A DNA stretch of 64,000 nucleotides from Bryoerythrophyllum caledonicum (GCA_963971425.1 OZ020519.1:2992028-3056027); one strand, 5' to 3'. Shown: positions 45,662 through 57,210, numbered from the stretch's first letter. Notes: generated from the sequence alone by a model not told the origin. Numbers and translations are program-made.

Positions 45662-46804
45662 GTGTATTTTTTGTTTTTGCGGTACCAAAAGACATTTTCC
45701 TTACAATGCTGTATCTTTTAGCGTTTAATGTATTTTCCCATTTTTGTACTACATTATGCATAGTAAAAAAATATGAATAGTAGTGTCTACTTTACTTGAT
45801 GATAGTGGTGTGATTATGGATGTACTTAAGCCTCATAAGGATTTGTGCGTTTGTATAAATAAAAATGATATGGACCAATTTTGAAACCTCCAAACATTTT
45901 TAACCACTAAAGGATCAAGGCATTTTTGCACCAAAAACACTTCAAAACTGCTCGGCTCTAGTATAATGCCTAAGAAGGGAGACAAAACCTTTTTATTTCT
46001 ACATCTAACCATAGGATCTCAATAAATACTTCTTTGTTAATGTCCCCACTAAATTTCATAAATTTTGACCGCACGGATTGAAAGATTATAGTGTTTGAAG
46101 TCAATAAAATGGTTCATTTTCTTCCCTGCGCTTGGTGGATCAGGAGACTTTGACTTCACTTCGTATCAAATTTATGCACTACATAAGGTCTAAATCCATT
46201 ACTATTGTGTTTAGGATGATGTTAGTTCTTTATACACCAATTGTTAGAGAATGCAAAAGGGTGTAGCTTATTCAAGTCAACTATGCTAGTAGTGGAAGCT
46301 CAAAATTGGCCAATTAACGTTTTAATTTTTAGATACTTGATATGTTTTAGATTGATGATCCAAACGGTCAATATGAAGGTCTACACCACATATTGTTGTG
46401 GAGAAAATCAAAAGTATAAAAAGTTAAAATCTCTAAGTTTTATGTGGTAAGACGTTTTTGTTTTTGGTACCTTGCCTGACAATGTGTGGCAATATGTGAA
46501 AATCTTTGACTTGGGTTGAAGCGTTATTTTCCACTAAAGTCAAGATTTTTTTATTAATAATATGAAAGGAAATAATCTTCTACACTCTTATATTCGCTCC
46601 AAAATTAATAGGGAGCTAATAAAGGTGTTCCTTATTGAAGAGCATGCCGTCAAAGGACAAAAGTTGTACTTTCCATTTCGCCTTCCTCCCTAGAACTAGG
46701 GAAAGACAAAATCTGCGTGTTATTTTAAGTGCAACGCGATCTTGTCGGTACCAAAAATAAGGCACCCCATATTTAATTGTGCACCCGCCTCATGGAGATG
46801 AGGA
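45662..46804. other. AT-rich spacer in the giant hAT
   Basis: No gene. Its right part (46590-46840) is repeated at 48270-48490 (shared TAATAGGGAGCTA, AAAGGTGTTCCTTATTG, GATGCCGTCAAAGGACAAAA), showing that the upstream regions of the paralogue and of the transposase come from one ancestral sequence. Confidence 0.75.
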
Positions 46805-47146
46805 GTGCCCCGGCCAAGTAATAATGGGCCTCAAACGCCTCCTTCTGGAGTTAGGTGGGGACGTCCCCCCCCAATTTTTTCAAGCAAACGTCCCTGCCAC
46901 TGCCCAGTAGGGGCGGAGACGTCTTCGCCCTGCCCGGGCAGGGGCAGGGATGTCCACGCCACTACCTCGGTAGGGGCTGAGATGTATCCGCCCCTACCAA
47001 GTGACTATTTTAATGGTTTTTGGCCACATTTGTCCTCGCCTCGCATACTCCTCTCCATCCATCTCTTCATTGAGCTGGATGTTGGCGTCATGGGGGGTCT
47101 TCATTCATTCATTCACACCAAATTTTGGCAAGAACACGTGCAAACC
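46805..47146 (+). promoter_or_regulatory. GC-palindrome cluster upstream of the RING-gene paralogue
   Basis: GGGGACGTCCCC at 46857-46868, then GGGGCGGAGACGTCTTCGCC and further GGGGC/GCCCC pairs to 47000. The stretch is 150-290 bp before the ATG at 47147. Confidence 0.65.
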
Positions 47147-47807
47147 ATGGCTTCACCTGGACAATTGGCCATCGAGGAGCGAGACAAGACCCGCGCACGA
47201 GCGGGGAACGCCCATCGAAAGCGGTTGCACGTTCTTTGTAATCTCGTGAAATTGGCCTTTTGAGGTTGGGAAGACGTACAAGAGCCATGGAGTTTTGATG
47301 ATTGCGCAAACTTCATCGAGTGGTGCCACATCGACAAGGTTTTTCTTAGAGGAGCGACACAACTTTCACCGACGCTTCCACAAGGCAAACCTGAAACATT
47401 GCGTCGACGAGGCGTTTAAAAATCGGTGTATTGAAGTTTACCAGGTGTTGTACGACGTCCCATTCGTCAAACGCAATGAAGTAAATCTCTTCATTGCGCG
47501 GGGTGTTCATGCGGAGGTGAAGTTGAACAAGAGAGTGGATTGGTCCACTTTGAAGTCGATGCCAGGGAAGATAGAAATTCCTCGCCCAAAATATGGAATA
47601 ATTCCAATGGGATGGTGCAAGTATCAGGAAGGTGGATTGGGCAAATTCATGACTGTGATGGACGACACACACAACTACGATACCGACACGTCGAGTTCAG
47701 ATGCAAACTTCGACGGAATCCACGTCCAAGTCGCAAGCGAAAAGGCACAAGCACGTGGTAGGCTGAGGAGGACCGAACGAGCCCTTCACCACAGTACTAC
47801 TGACTAG
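47147..47807 (+). pseudogene. Truncated paralogue of the RING-associated gene
   Basis: It starts ATG 47147 (MASPGQLAIEERDK) and follows the N-terminal domain of the gene at 43377: KRLHVL, WSFDDCANFIEWCHIDK, FHRRFHKANL, CIEVYQVLYD, GVHAEVKLNKRVDWSTLK. A TGA at 47261-47263 sits where the other copy has Lys, and a frame change is needed near 47345. It stops at 47805-47807, before any coiled coil or RING. It therefore represents only the first domain. Either it is a decayed tandem duplicate or the first domain alone was once a separate protein. Confidence 0.8.
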
Positions 47808-48520
47808 GAGTATTTAAAGGTTTAGGACGTAGCAAAAAATAATTTGAACAATACTTTTGCTTTAAACATGATATGATTTTAAAATATCATTTTTGTTTGT
47901 AACGGTACGTTTTATTTAGAGAACTTGCACATTACATTCTACTAGAAGCTTATACTACCCCTTATGGATGGGGACTTGCATAGCTCCCTTGCTATTCAAC
48001 ACTCGATATATTATTTTCTTTAATGGTATGTGGTACATTCCTAATCTTTTGTGGGGCACTTGTGTTAAAGTTTTTATTTAGAGAACTTGCACATTACATT
48101 CTACTAGAAGCTTATACTACCCCTTATGAATGGGGACTTGCATAGCTCCTTTGCTATTCAACACTTGATTTATCAAATTCTTACGAAACTTGAAAAATCT
48201 CTTATTTTAATCTCATTAATCATTTCAATATTTTTCCAATTTCCTATGTCAAGTGGTGCATTCATTTCTAGTCTCTTATGTCCGCCCCAAAACTAATAGG
48301 GAGCTATTAAAGGTGTTCCTTATTGGAGAGGATGCCGTCAAAGGACAAAAGTCGTACTTTCCATTTAGCCTTCCTTTCTAGACATAATCTGCTTGTTATT
48401 TTAAGTGCATCGCAATCTTGTCGGAACCAAAAATAAGGCATCCTACATTAAAACCTCCACACGCCCCATGGAGAGGAGGAGTGCCTAAGCATCCAAAATG
48501 CCCCAAAGACCTCTTTCTTC
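47808..48520. repeat. Spacer with internal duplication
   Basis: ATTTAGAGAACTTGCACATT with the following TTCTACTAGAAGCTTATACT is duplicated (about 47915-47990 and 48075-48150), giving a direct repeat of about 75 bp. The right part is homologous to 46590-46840. No gene. Confidence 0.75.
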
Positions 48521-48961
48521 TAGATTGGAGGGACATCCCCGCCCCTGCCTTGGTGGGGCGGAGACGTCCCCATCCCACTATGGCAGGGGCGGGGACGTCC
48601 CCGTCCTTGCCCGGGTCGGGGTAGGGACGTCTCGGCCCCTTCATGGGGACGTCCTCGCCCTTGGCGCGTGAGGTCCCACCCATTTTTGGTTCGTATATAA
48701 AAGGATCGGGGAGGGCGGTTTGTCCTTACGTTTGTCACCTTGGCCTCTATCCCTTGGACCTCAATTCAGTTTGAGCTCCTTGCGAGTCTACTTGGGTGGC
48801 AAGCGACACTGGTGTGCAGCTGAGGTGATGTAAAAATTGGTTCAAGCAGTGCACCAGCACTATCAAAACTCATATTTTTACCCAATTCTATACTATATCT
48901 GGCCCCGTATTTTGGCTTAGACGGGAGAAGCCGGGGGTATTTGGCATAAGCCGTGAATGCA
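48521..48961 (+). promoter_or_regulatory. GC-palindrome cluster upstream of the hAT transposase
   Basis: Several GACGTCCCC/GGGGACGTC units lie at 48525-48670, including GGGGACGTCCCC at 48591-48602. A TATATAAAAGG TATA-like element follows at about 48694. Confidence 0.7.
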
Positions 48962-51900
48962 ATGGGAAGTCAAAAGGAGCAAACAAAGGAATGGGAACCT
49001 TGGTACAATTTTGGTGACAACGGGGGCAAAGTGAGTTGTGTTTTCTGCAACTTTACTTTTAGCTACAAACGTGAGTGTGCGTTCGCTCACTTTGGATATG
49101 GCGCCAAGTCAGAGAGGTCGATTTGTCGTAGCCTACCTCTCCATGTGCGACATCGGTTTGTCAACTGTGGAAACATTGTTCCGCAAAGAGTGACAGGCGG
49201 GGACATGTATGGCGGAGATTCAGGTCCAAGTGGTCCATCGACGGCACCAACTGTTGACACTTCAAGCCAATCCGACACTCAAAATAATGTGGCGGGTAGG
49301 GTAACAAGTGGGCCTTGGGAAGGAGTGCCTAATCTCTCTGAAGGAAACAACAAGAGGAAAGAACTTGATGAGAAGTGGACGACCTTTTTCTATCTCGCAA
49401 ATGTGCCTTTTAATGTGGAGCGAAATCTGGCGTTCATTGATGCGGTGAGGGCAACATCCGTGGGAAAGTTTGAGTACACTCCTCCTTCATATCACCAGTT
49501 GAGGACTAAATTGATTGAATCTAAAAGGTTGCAAATTGAGAAAGAGATTGAAGCCAAAGTTGGTTTTGCAATCAAGAATTATGGAGTGTCGATATGTACG
49601 GATGGTTGGGATGATGTCAACCGGAGGCCCCTCATGAATTTAATGATGTCGTGCCCCACTGGTGGCATATTTTTGGGCAGCATAGACACCAGTGGTCAAA
49701 AGAAACCCATGCGGTACATAGCGGACCAAGTGAAAGTTTACATTGAGAAGGTGGGTTCGAAGAATGTGACACAGATTTGTACAGACAATGCTGCCAACAT
49801 GCTTGGAGCGATGGATGATATTATTCTCACATACCCGCACATTCACAAGCAGGGGTGCATGGCACATGCATTGGATCTCATGTTGGAAGATTGGGCGAAG
49901 GTCCAAGAATTTAAAGATTTAATAGAGAGGGTAAAGAAATTGTGCCAGTATATTAGAAACCATCATGCGACAATGGGGACACTTCATGAATTGAGTCCAA
50001 ACCTGCATATTGTAGTGCCGAGTGAAACCTGCTTTGCTTGTAATTTCTTTATATTGGATCGATTGATGAGACTCAAAGGAGTGTCGGAGCAGTTGAAAGA
50101 CCACCTCCATGTTGTAAACTACTTTGCAACCCTACGGAATAGACAGAATGGAGAGCAAGCAGCAACCGCTTCGCGTAATGTGGTGCAAACCATCGAAGAT
50201 GTCGCCTTTTGGCAACAATGTCAGAATTACGTGCACATGACTAGGGATGTTTTTAAGGCATTGCATGTGTTTGATGGCCGGGAACCAGCCATGGGTCGTG
50301 CGTGGCTCGCGATGCATAATTTGCGAGAATACGTGTACTCTTTGAAAGAGTCACCCTTTACTCTACGAGCTGACAAAGCATCCACTTTTGAGCAATCTTT
50401 TGATGCCCGGTGGCAAATGGTTTTTAGCGATGTTCACTACACCGCGACTCTTTTGAATCCGTACCTCAAGGATAATGTGGCGCTTAGGGCTGACGGAATT
50501 GTACAAAGAGCATTGAATCGGGTTGTTTGCAAAATGATGGAGGTATTGGACATCTCTTGTGACGACGTCCAATATGAGTTAACACAGTACAAGGAGGGCA
50601 CAAGACCATATGGCCCTACTGAGGCATCTAACATCCGCCAGACAAAGCTTCAACTTCACCAATGGTGGGCCAGGATCGCAGACACGGCATTGTCTAAAAT
50701 AGTTGTTCGTATTCTAGCCGTTATTTGTTCACCTAGCTCTTACGAACAAAATTGGAGTATGTATTCTTCTGTCCACAACAAGAGCCGAAATCGATTAGTG
50801 CCGGATAAGGCTACGTCATTGGTGTATATTTATACCAATAGCCGATGCCTTGAACAAAGACTTGGGGCCGATCCCGTTTGATGGTACGATGCAAATATTC
50901 ACTCAGAGGATTCCAACCCAGATGCCCTGGGGCCGGTTCCGGTGGGTGAACATAATTGTGAATTTGATGTGTTGATAGCTGAGGAAGAGGAGGAGTACAA
51001 TATGGAAGCTCCCCGCTCTCCGCTAGAGTACCGGGGGAACCCTAATCTTTGGGCGGAAGGCGGTGATCACCTTGAGGAAACGGGAAACTATTACGGAGAT
51101 AATGACGACGTGGAAGAAGAATTGGCTCAAGGTCGTTGGGGACCTTGGAATCGAAGTCCTCGTTGCAGTCCTTCGCCTCATCTTCCTCAAAATGAAGGCA
51201 TTCATGAAGTGCATCCTTTGTCTACTTCCTCAGAGAGCGACATCCCAAATGTGACTAACCTTAAAGAGCCTTCAACGGGGAGGGCAATGTCGGGAACGTT
51301 CACGACGATGACAATTCCCCATCAGATTATGGAGGTGGAAATGGAGACGCCGACAACAACGGAGCCAGAGAGAACGCAGTAAATACTGCAACTCGAAACA
51401 ACCAAGGATCGGTTGAAAACCGATATGGCCAGGGAAGCTCTATTGGAATTGGTGCATCATTTCGTAGCACTGGAGTCGTTCAAGGAGACTCTGACGTAAA
51501 TGTTGAAAACACAACAATTGTAGGGACGGCTCCAAGAAATGAAAGGGTTGTAAATGAGCGAAGGCGTTTTGACTCGAAATATGTAGACTCCTCTAATGCT
51601 TTTGCATTCACAGAGGACCTTGAGCCACAACCATCTCCGGTTGTGGTGTTGCCTACTGATATTAATGACCAGAATACACCAACGCGGCCTTCCCGGGATT
51701 CCTCTCTTCCTAGAACGGCGAATGCCATGTATGGACTTTTCCAACAAAGTATTGGCGTTGAGGGGACGGGTCTAAACACTTCCGCTACTACTGCCAAAAT
51801 AGCAAACCCCCTTTGGCCGCTAGAGCGGGGCCAATTCTTCCAATGGGTCAATATCAACAAGGCAGTGAAAGGACTAATGCCCGTGGAGGGTCTAGAGGCC

Positions 51901-52400
51901 ATGGAGCGGCTAGAGGCCGTGGAGGAAGAAACAACGGCGAAGCATCATCCTCAAGGCCTCGTAGACGTCCCCTCATTGGAATAGGGGCACGAGATCCGAA
52001 CGTGGTTGTACAACCATTTTTGGACACGTATGTTCCAGGACGCTCTTCATCAACTCCGGCGTTTGTTATTCCGAGTCGAGCAATTCGTCCTACTAGCGGT
52101 CCAACCATAAATTCCGACGGCGATGATCCTCACGCACATCGACAAAAGAGATTCAGACGCTCGCGTTGCGATGGTGAAACAGTCGTAGAGCTTCGCAATG
52201 ACAACTCTGAAGTAGAGGGCTTTTGGATTACGGATGGTAGCAATAGAGAATACAAAGATGAGAGCGATGAAGGTGCTAATGATGAAAACCGTCTAGATTG
52301 CGATGAGGCACCAAATGATGATGATATCGTCCTTCGAGATTCAGTTATGGGTGGCCCGTCCACCGAAGGAGTGCGCAGATCGGGTCGGTTGAATAATTAA
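48962..52400 (+). pseudogene. BED-finger/DUF659 hAT transposase with long C-terminal extension, broken
   Basis: ATG 48962 (the in-frame GTG at 48953 is not needed). Residues 10-70 form a BED-type finger (CVFC ... AHFGYG). A DUF659/RNase-H-like core follows with VSICTDGWDD, ICTDNAANMLG and GCMAHALDLML, then the hATC dimerisation part (WWARIADTALSKIV, SSYEQNWSMYS, RNRLVPDKATSLVYIY). TGA at 50879-50881 ends the first frame, but the same frame continues with WYDANIHSEDSNPDALG, typical of this C-terminus, so the stop is probably a mutated CGA. From 50942 an acidic tail, then (after frame changes near 51382 and 51820) a region with ARGRGG-type Arg/Gly clusters and a polyacidic end, runs to the stop at 52400. 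The roughly 500-residue extension is unusual for hAT enzymes. This copy needs frame repair to be functional. Confidence 0.85.
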
Positions 52401-52804
52401 GGGACAAGAAAAGTAGCTACGTATATGTATGCGAAATCAAGAGAGTTGTGATAATTCATAGAAGAAGCTAGGAGATTAAAAAGTTTCTTAGATAACTAGT
52501 GCCGATATTACTTTGATTGGAAGTATGAAATTAGGACATTGTTGTTATATCGTGAAATGATTTAATGTAATAAACATATTTTTCTTTCAGACATTAAGGT
52601 CCGCTAGGTGAATGATGCAGGGGCGGGGACGTCCCTGCCCTAGCACCACCGTGGCGTGACACATCTGAACGTGACGTGTCTTTCACAGTAAAAAATTCCT
52701 ACCTGCAAAAAATTACTAGGCGCACTTCAGGCAATCCGTCCGAACCGTTCGCCCGTCCGATTGTCCCATCCGATCACCTCCACCCGTCCGTTATGACAAC
52801 TCTG
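52401..52804. other. Right subterminal region of the giant hAT
   Basis: It contains GGGGACGTCCCT (52625-52636) and four CCGTCCG words at 52735-52800, mirroring the left end. Confidence 0.7.
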
Positions 52805-52812
52805 ACAAGGAC
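52805..52812 (+). repeat. 8-bp target duplication, right copy
   Basis: ACAAGGAC, identical to 40704-40711. Confidence 0.92.
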
Positions 52813-53744
52813 TGTTGGGCGTTGCCGATGCTGACAGCAGGTCATGGAAGATTGTTGACTCTATTGTGCCTTGGAAACTCCGTTGATGATGACGTCCTAA
52901 GGCGTGAAGGATAAGGCCAATGCTGTCTCGTGAGATATGTTGGCATGGTCACCCGGGGTGCTATTATGAGGAACTGGGGTGCTCTCGCGGAGAGAAATAA
53001 GGGTGCTAAACATATGTACGTTGTTTATATCAAGGTGGTTTGAGGTTTTTAAGGTTTGCAATCCCATGTATTGCTCGTCAAAGACTTCATCCCTTGAGAT
53101 GGTGATTTTCCGATTGGTGGGTTCATAGATTCTATTGGCTTTAGATTCAAGATCATATCCAACAAAGATCCCTTTTCTAGTTTTGTGATCCAGTATTTGA
53201 CAAGTTTCGTCAAGGACATGGACGTATGTGGTACTGCCGGAAATTTTCGAATTGGTAAGATCGAGAGACTTACTAGTGAAGCTCGCTTCGAGTGGTACGC
53301 CAAAATTGCTCCGTGTGAGGCTGCGATTCACTAGAAATGTTGCCATAGCTACGGCCTCCGTCTATAAGTAAGTTAGAAGATTGCAGTCTGCGGCTATGCT
53401 CCGTGCTCATTCTAATAATGTTCTATTTCTCCTTTTTGCAACTTTGTTTTGCTGGGAGTTCTTGTTTGTGTCAATTCTCTGATAATTCCATGTTTTGCGC
53501 AGTAAGAAATGAACTGAGAAGACATATGTTCGGCCCGCTGTCGAATCGTAAAAAATTTGAGTGAGTTTTCTATTTTTGTCTCTAGTTTTACTTAAAATTT
53601 TTTAAAGCGGTCAAAAGTCTCATTCTTGTGTTTAAGAAAGAGAGTCCAACTTGTGCGAGAGAAATCGTCAGCGAATACTAGTATGTAATGTGAATCTCCA
53701 AGTGAGGGGCGTTGTATTGGTCCAATGATGTTGGTGTGGATGCG
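52813..53744 (-). pseudogene. copia integrase region (middle part)
   Basis: On the minus strand from 53744: RIHTNIIGPIQRPSLGDSHY and ILVFADDFSRTSWTLFLKHK (integrase core), then the C-terminal part ATFLVNRSLTRSNFGVP and GIFVGYDLESKANRIY with the DEVFDE linker toward reverse transcriptase. Stops and frame changes occur around 53340-53590. The upstream part is at 58495-58776, separated by the LTR element. Confidence 0.9.
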
Positions 53745-54233
53745 TGTTAAAGGGAGATTGACCTACAAACTCACTTTCACATAAACCCTAGAAACCCTAA
53801 TGAAACCCTGATTTACTCAAAACTCCTCATAAAACCTCAAATCACGTCGGATTTTATTGGTTAAGTCATAGTTTGTACATGGCAAAGTCTCTCCAACTCA
53901 AAGTGACCTCAAAACCTCTACCAAATCCTCAAACCCTAATTGTATCTAAGCTCTAGCTCTAAGTTGCAAGTGTGTGAGAGAGAGAGAGAGAGAGAGCTCC
54001 AAGCTCCCCCTCCATGTGCACCAAACCCTAACGGAAGTCATCCGGCGGATGAACACTGGGCTGGATGGAAGTCATCCAGCTGCCCAGGTTCATCCAAATG
54101 GCGGATGAAACTGGTCAGGACGGAAATCATCCGCCTGGCCAGGTTCATCCACTGGAGAGCCCAAAAACTCAACCGGCTTCAAAAAGAAATATAATACTAC
54201 CTTGGTCCTCTAATCATGGTTCTCCGTTTAACA
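53745..54233 (-). repeat. 3' LTR of the non-coding LTR element
   Basis: 489 bp. Contains a (GA)n run near 53977, and CATCCGGCGGATGAAC-like inverted GGATGA/TCATCC words. It lacks an approximately 61-bp tandem copy present in the other LTR. Confidence 0.92.
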
Positions 54234-55180
54234 TTATCCCCCTTCTAAACTACATCGGCCCTCCGATGTGTTTTTTTTTTCAGTTGAAGGGCATCTATGA
54301 CTCCTTCTGGTGTTGCCTTCGAGTATGCCCCCAGCGTGTTTTCTCACTAGCTGCTCCAGTTATCAAGCCATCTCCGTGGCCGGGTAATGATCGTGGATCT
54401 CCTCGTCCTCCGTCTCTCCTCAGTCCGTCCGGGTGCCGATACCCTGTCCAAGTCTCAAAATCTCCGCCTTGACACCCACTTCCAAGCTTCACCTCGGAGC
54501 TAATATGTGGTCTGCCCATGACCGTGTGAACCTCCAATTTATCCGGCTGCAGTACTAGCCGGGTTGTACGCGGTTGCTGGAATTGACTCCCTACATCTTC
54601 TAGACCTCCTCCTCCCTGGTCACCATCCATGCTGAGTGAATTGTCTTCTACTTCCGGTGACTAACTTCCGGTGTTGGCCTAGTCGAGTTGTCTTGCCAGC
54701 ACTTCAGTATCCGGTCTTCCCTGGGTGCCCGGGTAGTGATCGGGGATCTCCTTTGTCCTCCGTCCCTCCTGTGGTCCTCCCTTTCCGGGTGCCGGTATAC
54801 TGCCCTGGTCATGCAATCCCGCCAACCATCCATTGTCTTTCCTCCTTTCCGGTTAGCAGTGCATTCCTCTAGTCCAGGCGTTGCCTAGTGAGTAGTGTCC
54901 GCATATTGTAGCTGGAATTTTCCTTTGCAATTATTACCTCCTAACATAACATCGATTAATCTTCTTCTTTTAAAATTTTTTTTAAAAAAAATTTAATTTT
55001 TAATTTTTTTTTTCTCCCCTCTGTATTTCTTTTTTAATTTTTAGTTTTTAACTTGAAAGATGTGTTTCCAGAAACTTACCTGGTCCGGGTGCACCATCTC
55101 CCTTCTAGAGTGGAACAGTCCCCTGGTCCGGGTGGTATGCCGGTGTTGACTGCAGCTAGAAGACTGCCGGGTCTCCAGTG
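54234..55180. other. Interior of the non-coding LTR element, left part
   Basis: Pyrimidine-rich and without recognisable domain on either strand. A poly-T/A tract lies at about 54965-55015. The minus-strand open frame 54630-54295 resembles nothing that I know. Confidence 0.5.
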
Positions 55181-55189
55181 TTCATCGAA

Positions 55190-57025
55190 CATATTCGAGT
55201 ATCCGGTCTGGAACCTCCGGGTTGAGTTGAAGCTTGAAGGCCTCCGACCTTCGAGTGTCGCCGGGTCTCCGGGTGTCATCGGAAGTGATCGGATGTCCAG
55301 GTTGGGACTCCGGGTGGACTGCAGCTGAAAGGCCTCCGGGTCTCCGGGTGTCATTGGAAATGATCGGATGTCCGGGTAAGGACTCCGGGTTGGCAGCAGC
55401 TGGAAGTCCTCCGAGTGTCACCGGAAGTGCTTGGATGTCCGGGTTGGGACTCCGGGTTGATGACAGCTGGAAGGTCTCCGGGTCTTTGGGTGTCACTGGA
55501 AATAATTGGATGGCCGGGTAGGGACTCCGGGCTGGCTGCAGCTAGAAGCCTCCGGGTCGCCGGGTGTCACTAGAAGTTATTAGATGGCCATGTTGGAACT
55601 CCGGGCTGGCTGCAGCTGGAAGCCTCCGGGTCGCCAGGTATCACTTGAAATAATCGGATGGCCGGGTTGGGACTCCGGGCTGGCTGCAGCTAGAAGCCTC
55701 CGGGTCGCCGGATGTCACTGGAAGTGATCGGTTGGCCGGGTTAGAACTCCGGGCTGGCGGCACCTGGAAGCCCTCCGGGTGTCATTGGAAGTGCTCGGAT
55801 GTCCAGGTTGGAACTCCGGGTTGACGTCAGTTGGAAGCCTCCGGGTCGCCGGGTGTCACTAGAAGTGATCAGATGGCCAGATTGGAACTCTGGGTTGGCT
55901 GCAGCTGGAAGCCTCCGGGTCGCCGGGTGTCACTTGAAATAATCGGATGGCTGGGTTGGGACTCCGGGCTGGCTGCAGCTAGAAGCCTCCAGGTCGCCGG
56001 GTGTCACTGGAAGTGATCGGTTGGCCGGGTTAGAACTCCGGGCTGGCGGCACCTGGAAGCCCTCCGGGTGTCATCGGAAGTGCTCGGATGTCCAGGTTGG
56101 GACTCCGGGTTGACGTCAGTTGGAAGCCTCCGGGTTGCCGGGTGTCACTAGAAGTGATCAGATGGCCGGGTTGGAACTCCGGGCTGGCTGCAGCTGGAAG
56201 CCTCCGGGTCGCCGGGTGTCACTTGAAATAATCGGATGGCCGGGTTGGGACTCCGGGCTGGCTGCAGCTAGAAGCCTCCGGGTCGCCGGGTGTCATTGGA
56301 AGTGATCGGTTGGCCGGGTTAGAATTCCGGACTGGCGGCACCTGGAAGCCCTCCGGGTGTCATTGGAAGTGCTTGGATGTGCAGGTTGAGACTCCGGGTT
56401 GACGTCAGTTGGAAGCCTCCGTGTCGCCGGGTGTCACTAGAAGTGATCGGTTGGCCGGGTTAGAACTCTGGGCTGGCGTCAGCTGGAAGCCCTCTGGGTG
56501 TTACTGGAAGTGCTTGGATGTCCGGGTTGGGACTCCGGGTTGACGTCAGCTGGAAGCCTTTAGGTTGCCGGGTGTCACTAGAAGTGATCAGATGGCCGTG
56601 TTGGAACTCCGGGCTGGCTGCAGCTAGAAGCCTCCGGGTCGCCGGGTATCACTAGAAGTGATCGGTTGGCCGGGTTAGAACTCCGGGCTGGCGGCAGCTG
56701 GAAGCCCTTCGGGTGTCACCGGAAGTGCTTGGATGTCCGGGTTGGGACTCCGGGTTGACGTCAGCTGGAAGACTCCGGGTCGTCGAGTGTCACTAGAAGT
56801 GATCACATGGCCGGGTTGGAACCCCGGGTTGGCTGCAGCTGGAAGCCTCCGGGTCTCGACTCTCCGGGTGTCGTTGGAAGTGCTCGGATGGCTGGGTTGG
56901 AACTCCGGGCTGGCTGCAGCTGGAAGCCTCCGGGTCGCCGGGTGTCACCGGAAGTGATCTGATGGCCGGGTTGGGACTCCGGGCTCGCTGTAGCTGGAAG
57001 CCTCCGGGTCTCGACTCTCCGAGTT
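55190..57025 (+). repeat. Array of about 74-bp units
   Basis: Roughly 24 units containing GAAGCCTCCGGGTCGCCGGG and TGTCACTNGAAGTGATCGGN followed by TGGCCGGGTTGGAACTCCGGGC in shorter pieces. Unit spacing is 74 bp (for example at 55548, 55622 and 55696), with shorter variants where TCGCCGGG is missing. Higher-order similarity exists: 55690-55990 resembles 55990-56290 nearly base for base. Confidence 0.92.
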
Positions 57026-57210
57026 GACTTCAGCCAAAACTACCTCAAAAATGACCTCTAAAAATGTCTCTAAAACGGCTTCTAAAACAGCCTCCAAGAC
57101 TACCTCGAAAATTGCCTTAAAACGGCCTCTAAAATGGCCTCTAAAACTGCCGCTAAACGTCTAGAAAAGTTCGCTAAACGTCTAGAAAGTTCCGCTAAAC
57201 GTCTACACCA
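57026..57210 (+). repeat. Short tandem arrays (15-bp and about 20-bp)
   Basis: CCTCTAAAANNGNCT-type 15-bp units run from about 57045 to 57150, followed by three GCTAAACGTCTAGAAA-type units to 57205. Confidence 0.8.

Larger units (their letters stand above)
40712..52804 (+). mobile_element. Giant hAT element (12.1 kb) with kinase-like and RING cargo genes
   Basis: The ends CAGGGTTGTCATACGGGAC (left) and CAGAGTTGTCATAACGGAC (right, inverted) show the hAT CA(G/A)GG-type terminus. The flanks are perfect 8-bp direct repeats ACAAGGAC. Subterminal CCCGTCCG words occur several times at both ends. It contains, left to right, a kinase-like gene (minus), a coiled-coil/RING gene (plus), a truncated paralogue (plus), and a BED/DUF659 transposase with a long C-terminal extension (plus). 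Copies of GGGGACGTCCCC lie in the intergenic spaces and near both ends. It interrupts a copia polyprotein, so its borders are also confirmed by the continuity of that host sequence. Autonomous hAT elements are usually 2.5-5 kb. Confidence 0.93.

Noticed and set aside
55190..57025. CRISPR-like array or repeat protein in the 74-bp array
   Set aside because: No spacers, no consistent frame, and it lies inside a well-bounded LTR element.
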